This document shows, piece by piece, positions 58,995 to 64,000 of a stretch of 64,000 bases of DNA; position 1 is the stretch's first letter; the number at the start of each line of letters is the position of its first letter. The translations under genes were made by a program, and so were the position numbers. Source of the stretch: Pseudoneurospora amorphoporcata (Eukaryota > Ascomycota > Sordariomycetes > Sordariales > Sordariaceae); the NCBI GenBank assembly GCA_033297205.1, contig MU859137.1, forward strand, positions 62,001 through 126,000, written 5' to 3'. The notes beneath the pieces were generated by a model, which had not been told where the DNA came from, ran no database searches, and saw only the letters and a program-made list of their open reading frames with translations.

Positions 58995-59772
58995 AGGCAA
59001 TCAAGCATCCCGAGGACTAGGCCTGCCCGCGTGAGCGGTCTCATGCAGGGAGAGCAGTAACTCTGTGTCGGAACAGGTCCTGTTTTCCAGGTTTATGTTT
59101 TGGATGTTTGACTGAGTAGGCAGTTTCAGACGTACAACACCAACATTACCACATGCCTTTGATATTGCCTCCCAGTACTACGTACCGCCAAGTCTGTCTG
59201 AAAGCAGACATTCGATTCGATTAACTTGTTGTGCGACCACATGGCAACCAGTCAAGAACCTCCGAACGCTGTCCTGCACTACAATGACGCAAACGATATC
59301 GCATACGATACGCTGTGAAACAATATCCACGTCGAGCTATTGTAGTGTGTGAATGATTTCCTTGGCTTTTCTCCCCTCGAGCTATTTGCAGATCGTTCTC
59401 GTTCTCATGCCCCGGCGGACTTTTTGTATGGAGCAGAGAGGAGACAACTTTGATTTCGTCTCCGCAGAGGGGAGCCGGGGATGGTGGAACAAAACCTGGA
59501 AGTGTGTGGGGGATGAGAGAGAGGCCATTCCCGGAATTTCCTTGTATAATCTCGGTCAGAAACACAACAAGGCAGGGTCGGAAGCACCCGTAGGTCCTGG
59601 GATCAAGTCATTGAAGAGAAATGTCAATCTTCATGGCAAATGATATTGGCGAATTCAAACCGAACGATTAGGCAGGGCAGGCTCAGCTGGCTGGCCAGTC
59701 CTTTTCGGGCAGCGTGGCGACTACTGGCTATCTATAGATCTTCGACACAGCATGTACACTACGCAGAATATC

Positions 59773-60267
59773 TCAGCTGCTGGGTACGGTTGAAGGAACG
59801 ATCGGCAGATGCAATGGATTCCTCGACTCGGCACTCGCTGCAGATGTTATTATCATAGTCAGTGAGCAATAAAATGGTCTGTAGGCTTTGAGTTTGAAGC
59901 CAAAATGCCCGACGGGCACTCCTTGTGAATCTCCGGTTTTGTCCTTCTTCGACCAGCGTTCGAAGCCCAGCGTTTCGTTCTTATCATGATCGGGTCGGGG
60001 CTGTCTATCCGATCCGTTTGTTGGGGCCTTCCTTTCTCGTTCGTTTCCGTCGGCCATCCTCATCGCCTTTGACGGGCTAGAGGTATTTGTAACCGACCTG
60101 CCTTGGCCCTTGGCGGGAGAAGCCGATGAAAAACGACTCGAGCAGCTAGTCCGGTTGGCGTCCGTTCTCCCAGTGCAGTGCCTCCCTCCCTCCCCCGTCC
60201 CCCCGTTCTCGCCGTCCCCTGAAATTGGAGAGTTGCTGACACGGCCATCATCTCGGCAAAGCAACAT
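59773..60267 (-). CDS. candidate ORF (164 aa), weak
   Basis: ATG at 60267, stop at 59773. Hydrophilic translation rich in Ser, Gly, Arg, Asp and Asn, including MADGNERERKAPTNGSDR and ETLGFERWSKKDKTGDS, ending in a more hydrophobic stretch. No domain, signal peptide or family is recognised. Codon choice is mixed. It is the longest frame in the interval apart from composition artefacts; it could be part of a real species-specific gene or chance. Confidence 0.22.
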   Translation of the reverse strand: MLLCRDDGRVSNSPISGDGENGGTGEGGRHCTGRTDANRTSCSSRFSSASPAKGQGRSVTNTSSPSKAMRMADGNERERKAPTNGSDRQPRPDHDKNETLGFERWSKKDKTGDSQGVPVGHFGFKLKAYRPFYCSLTMIITSAASAESRNPLHLPIVPSTVPSS

Positions 60268-61357
60268 CCCACTTTGTTGGATTTTTTTGATTACCAGACG
60301 AGCACTAAGACAAGGTACTTCTCGGCCACAGCGTTGAGATAGGGCGAAGGGAGGTATCGCGTCTTAGCCAGTCGCCGTGTGGCACTGTGTCCTGGCGAGA
60401 TTTAGCGCCATCTCGACGAGGGGTGCCCAGAGAAGCCAATGCAGTGGATGGAAGAGAAGCTTCAAGGAGGTTGGTTCCTGCATATCAGACAGGGGTCCGC
60501 CTCTCTCCAACGAAGCTTCTTTTCTCTCTGTCAACGGAACGTCCCCTTCGCGCTCTCTTTTGAAACCGCCTTCGACCGTGATTGGCGAGCCGGGCCCGGC
60601 TGTACCTGGAAAAATGGGGCGGTGTGTTGCAGCACCTAGCCCGCCGAGCAGCAAATGCATTTTGTACTGAAGTATCCTCCGTTCCCACACCTTGGGCCAA
60701 TCCGACGAATAGGACCGGCTTAGGAGTGGATATTGATGATCATGTCTGCCAGTCAGAGTTCAGCGACAAGACTGAAAGCGATTGTGATGCCGGTCGAGGT
60801 CGTGCGAATCCCGTACATTACCAGCTCCTGAACCAGGGGCATGGAAAGACACAATTGCGGGCCATCCCATGACGACGAGTCTCCCCGTTTGGTGGACGAA
60901 GCAGTTTGTGTGTGTCGGGTGTGCCAGGGCAGTGGGCAGTCAGTTGACGGTTGGCGCAAACCGCAAACCGCCGTTCGCAGTCCTTCGCAGTCGCACACAT
61001 AAAAAAAAAGGATGCGAGGACACGGCGAGACCCCCCCCCCCCTTTTTGATGAAGGTGAGATTAAGCAATTTCTATTCGTCGAGCCAGGCCATACCTGCCC
61101 AGAAAATGCAGGTCCAAAAATGGACAATTGGTGTGAACAATCGCGCAGTCGCTGACGGGAGGATCGTGGGCGGCCGTGGATGAGGTGAGGCCATCGTCGA
61201 CGTAGTTCTAGTCAACGTTGGAATTGCTTGATGGAAGATGGTCGGCTGTCTCCCAAACCAGACAGATTCAGACAATCCCCAGAGTCTCGACGAAGCAAAA
61301 GATGCCATGCTCATATGCTCCTTCCTACTAGACTGGGGTCAAAGTTAATTTTTTCAT

Positions 61358-61850
61358 GCTCGCTCCTTTTCCCCTCCATGAGTCCATCCGTGTCGTCCCT
61401 TCTTTTTTTTTTTTTTCCACATGTGCCGCCCCCTGCACGGCGCAATCGAGCGTGCAGTGCTAGGAGGTGCATCCAGCAGGAGGAATGCATCCTTGGCTTC
61501 CAGGCCGGGCCTGTGAAGGAGAGCGGTCCACAGGGGCCCAGTCCCTGGTCTGCTAGGTCTGCGGGGCCTGAGAGTCTCCACTCCGCTTCCTCCTCCGCCT
61601 GTTCTCTCCTTTCGCTCGTGTGGGCGAATTGGCCGTGCAACATGGAAGCGTGCCTTCCACTGCCACAGCACTCCAGTCGTTCAACGCTGCCGCTCTGTGT
61701 GAGTGCCGCACCGTCCCGGATTCTCGTGGCCTTCACCTTCCCTTCCATTTCCCTTTTCTCTCCTTTCCTCCAGTCGCTCCTTTCTCCTCCCCTCCCTCCT
61801 CCCACTCCTCCTCTTCCTCCACTCACACCACACGCTCTCCGCGGTGAAGA
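61358..61850. promoter_or_regulatory. pyrimidine-rich tracts upstream of the Skg6-like gene
   Basis: Repeated CT-rich blocks on the plus strand (for example around 61400-61420 and 61735-61830) sit 650-1150 bp before the start codon of the downstream gene. CT-rich stretches near transcription starts are common in filamentous fungi; the assignment as promoter/leader is inferred. Confidence 0.45.
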
Positions 61851-62109
61851 CGTCTTCAGGTTTCCAACTATCTACGGTCTTTTCGACGCGTGGATATTAC
61901 ACTCTCTTTTTCTAAAAGTCGTCTGTTTCAGCTTCGGGATAGCTTCCCTGCCGTAGGGCGTGCCATTCTTTACCACCCACAAGTCATCACACAACTCCAG
62001 CTTGATCAGACGAACTACCGATCGTCCGAAATCATCTCGACGCTCTTTTGCGATTCCAATATTCTCGGCTTGACCTTGAATAGTCCACTCCTTTTTGCGA
62101 AGCCCTCGC

Positions 62110-62110
62110 C

Positions 62111-62146
<36 letters not shown>
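62110..62146. repeat. (CAA)12 trinucleotide repeat in probable 5' leader
   Basis: Twelve tandem CAA triplets, about 350 bp before the Skg6-like start codon and on its sense strand. Unstructured CAA runs in leaders favour ribosome scanning; that effect here is inferred. Confidence 0.9.
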
Positions 62147-62147
<1 letters not shown>

Positions 62148-62498
62148 CCAACATCACCACAATCGTAATACCACGACACAGCTCGCCTCTTCGCTGTAGC
62201 CTCGATCTTCATCCGTCGCCTGTATATTCTCGTTCTTTTTGGAACCGTTCTTGGCTACACTCGATCTTGACTCGCCATCTCCTGCCTCTGGAAAGACAGC
62301 CATCGCCAACCCGCAATAACTTGCTGAACCTGCATACTTATTTCCGTGGTATAAATGTTATGACAACACTTTGTCGCTTGCGTTAAAGAGTCGACATCAC
62401 GAAACCTTTCGAGTCGGCACCAGAGATTGCGACGACATTATTAGTTCGGTTATTTCGGCGTTGGATTTCATCGAGGACAGGTATCGCGATCGGTGAAA

Positions 62499-64000
62499 AT
62501 GGAGGGAGATGTTGGAAGGCTTCATTACGGCTTGGGACGCCGAGTCCCAGTCGTCAGACGTCACGGCAGCATGGGAATAGGTTCGGCAACGTTGGGCTCC
62601 CGGGTCCCCACGCCCGTTTTCGTTGCTCGTGCTGCTACTTCTTCCTCGGATAAGGACTGCGTCGCAAACCCGAATCTTTGCGAAAAGCCTGTGGGCGGTT
62701 CGTCGTTGACCATCCCTATTGTGCTGGGTATCTGGTGAGTCTACCGAAATATGGTCAAGCTGATGCAAATCGACTCACAACATTCTAGTATCCCGCTTGT
62801 AGCCGCTTTCAGTGTCTTCTTCTACCTCCATCGGAGAAACGTGAAGAGGCTGGCGGCCGAGGAGGCCCATGACCCCCATAAATCCCTGGATTTTGGCTTG
62901 GACGAACACATGGGAGGCAGAACTAAACGCAAAAGCTTCCTGAAGGGGGGCGAAAAGGAAGCTGCCGGTGGGTCGCGATTCAATCGCCAGCAGATGTCAA
63001 TGGACATGAATCTGTCCAGCCCTTATCTTCTGCCGCCCGATGCCCATGGTTCTCAGTCATCACTCAACTCCTTGGCCCGCACTCTCAACCCGCAAGATGA
63101 TCCTTTCCGCCCGGTAACCCAGTACACTGCCAGCGATGCTGCCTCGGTTCGTTCCATGCCCAGGGGAACCGACCGGGCCACCCCTTCTCCAGATCCCCGC
63201 GGCCCTCCTCCTCGTCAAGGTTCTATGCCCAGATCTCCAGAGCCCACTCACGCCAGGCTTGGCAATGGACCAAACGGACCGCTTTCTCCTCGTGGCAGCA
63301 GACCCCCTAGAATCTCTGTTCAAGATCCCTCTTCAAATGCGACATCAGACAACGAAACAAGCGACTCGGAGAAGACCCTGACTGGCTCCCCCCGAGGGCC
63401 TCCTGCTGGCGCCCAGAAGGACGGCCTCAAGCCTCTCGCTTCTCCTACTCAGCCGGTTAGCCCCTCGGATTCTGCTGTCGACGTTGGCTCAAAGAAGGCC
63501 TCCACGGGCCTTGGACTCGCTAATATCCCTGAGCCTATGCAGGCTTCTATTCACGATGCTTCTTCGCCCTCATCCAGCCCTGCCAGCACTCCTCGCGAGC
63601 CTACTCACCTTTCATCGGCTGCTCCGACTATCCAGAAGCCTCAAGAGTACTTTGATCTCCCCAAGATGCCCGAAGAGCAGGGTGACGATGAGTTGGACCG
63701 CCGAGGACGTAACATGCAGAGAAAGTCACAGTTCTACGAACAGCAGGATGCTGCTCAGGATGGTCCTGGCCTAGGCGTACCTCAAAACGGCGAGAACCGT
63801 CGCTTATCTGTCGGTTTCCGTCCTCTGCCGCCTGATGATATCATGGAGTCCGAGGATCCCGAGTATCGCGCCAACCGTATCAGATCTTTCTACAAGGAGT
63901 ACTTCGAGGACAAGCCTGGTGACGCGCCTCCCGTGCCGGCATTGCCCAAGAACATTGGTCAGATGCAAGCAAAGGGACCTCAGCAGCGGCAACCACCGCA
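62499..64000 (+). CDS. Skg6/Tos2-like single-pass membrane protein (partial, C-terminus off the window)
   Basis: Exon 62499-62734 joins 62789 onward (54-nt intron, TG|GTGAGT...TCTAG|T, in phase). The frame is open to the window end, so the gene continues beyond it. A short N-terminal part with a CVANPNLCEKP Cys pair precedes a transmembrane helix at about 67-91 (SLTIPIVLGICIPLVAAFSV), then HRRNVKRLAAEE and a long Ser/Pro-rich cytoplasmic region. RRLSVGFRPLPPDDIME and IRSFYKEYFEDK near the end resemble the conserved block of fungal Skg6/Tos2-type proteins linked to polarity and the bud neck in yeast. No cleavable signal peptide is seen. The ATG at 62499 is the first in frame (an upstream GTG two codons earlier is ignored). 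Function inferred only from family resemblance. Confidence 0.8.

Larger units (their letters stand above)
58995..62498. other. large intergenic region, 3.5 kb, with long probable leader
   Basis: Left end: 3' flank of the helicase gene. Right end (61350-62498): CT-rich blocks and a CAA array, typical of a long leader of the next gene. The 242-codon plus-strand frame at 61228-61956 and the 171-codon minus-strand frame opposite it are not called, because they follow the pyrimidine-rich composition. A weak candidate ORF at 59773-60267 (-) is listed separately. Confidence 0.5.

Noticed and set aside
61228..61956. 242-codon plus-strand ORF and a 171-codon ORF opposite
   Set aside because: Pyrimidine-rich leader-like DNA; Ser/Pro/Leu and Gly/Arg translations mirror composition; no domain.

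Overview
The window is nuclear DNA of a filamentous ascomycete, most likely a sordariomycete close to Neurospora/Sordaria. Evidence: short introns (48-174 nt) with GTRNGT-type donors, CTAAC-like branch sites and NAG acceptors; base composition near 50% GC; and gene content that includes a NUC-2/PHO81-type SPX-ankyrin protein, DASH subunit Dad2, shugoshin and several proteins found only in filamentous fungi. Exon structures were built by hand, checking reading phase across every intron. The genus is an inference.

Layout. 1-14526: a gene-poor stretch with no protein gene I can support, interrupted by a 418-base N gap (13526-13943) flanked by poly-A and poly-C runs. 14527-17382 (-): membrane-anchored type-B carboxylesterase. 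19448-22153 (-): fungal protein with a duplicated Cys/His motif. 23077-23524 (-): DASH subunit Dad2, head to head with shugoshin at 24193-26650 (+). 27298-29348 (+): CCT gamma chaperonin. 29667-30404 (-): PRKRIP1/DUF1168 splicing-associated protein. 32700-34683 (+): histidine phosphatase with a long disordered tail. 36725-38077 (-): Mid2-like Ser/Thr-rich single-pass membrane protein. 42859-46565 (-): NUC-2/PHO81-like phosphate regulator whose start codon is split by an intron. 48494-50069 (-): CUE-domain protein, head to head with the ESCRT-III subunit Vps20 (50903-51724, +). 52621-55562 (-): DUF2293 protein, head to head with a DHX35-type DEAH helicase (56899-58994, +). 62499-64000 (+, runs off the end): Skg6/Tos2-like membrane protein.

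This is mostly a core-housekeeping segment. I see no transposon, CRISPR array, rRNA or tRNA, and no secondary-metabolite or defence cluster. Functional pairing is nevertheless visible. Two chromosome-segregation genes (Dad2, shugoshin) share one 668-bp divergent intergenic region. Two ubiquitin/endosome-related genes (CUE, Vps20) share an 833-bp one. Two spliceosome-associated genes (PRKRIP1-like, DHX35-like) lie in the window. The most unusual structural points are the split initiation codon of the NUC-2 gene, a stop-free 54-nt intron in the CUE gene, the duplicated C-x4-C-x-H-x5-C motif, and the unexplained 14-kb gene-poor region.
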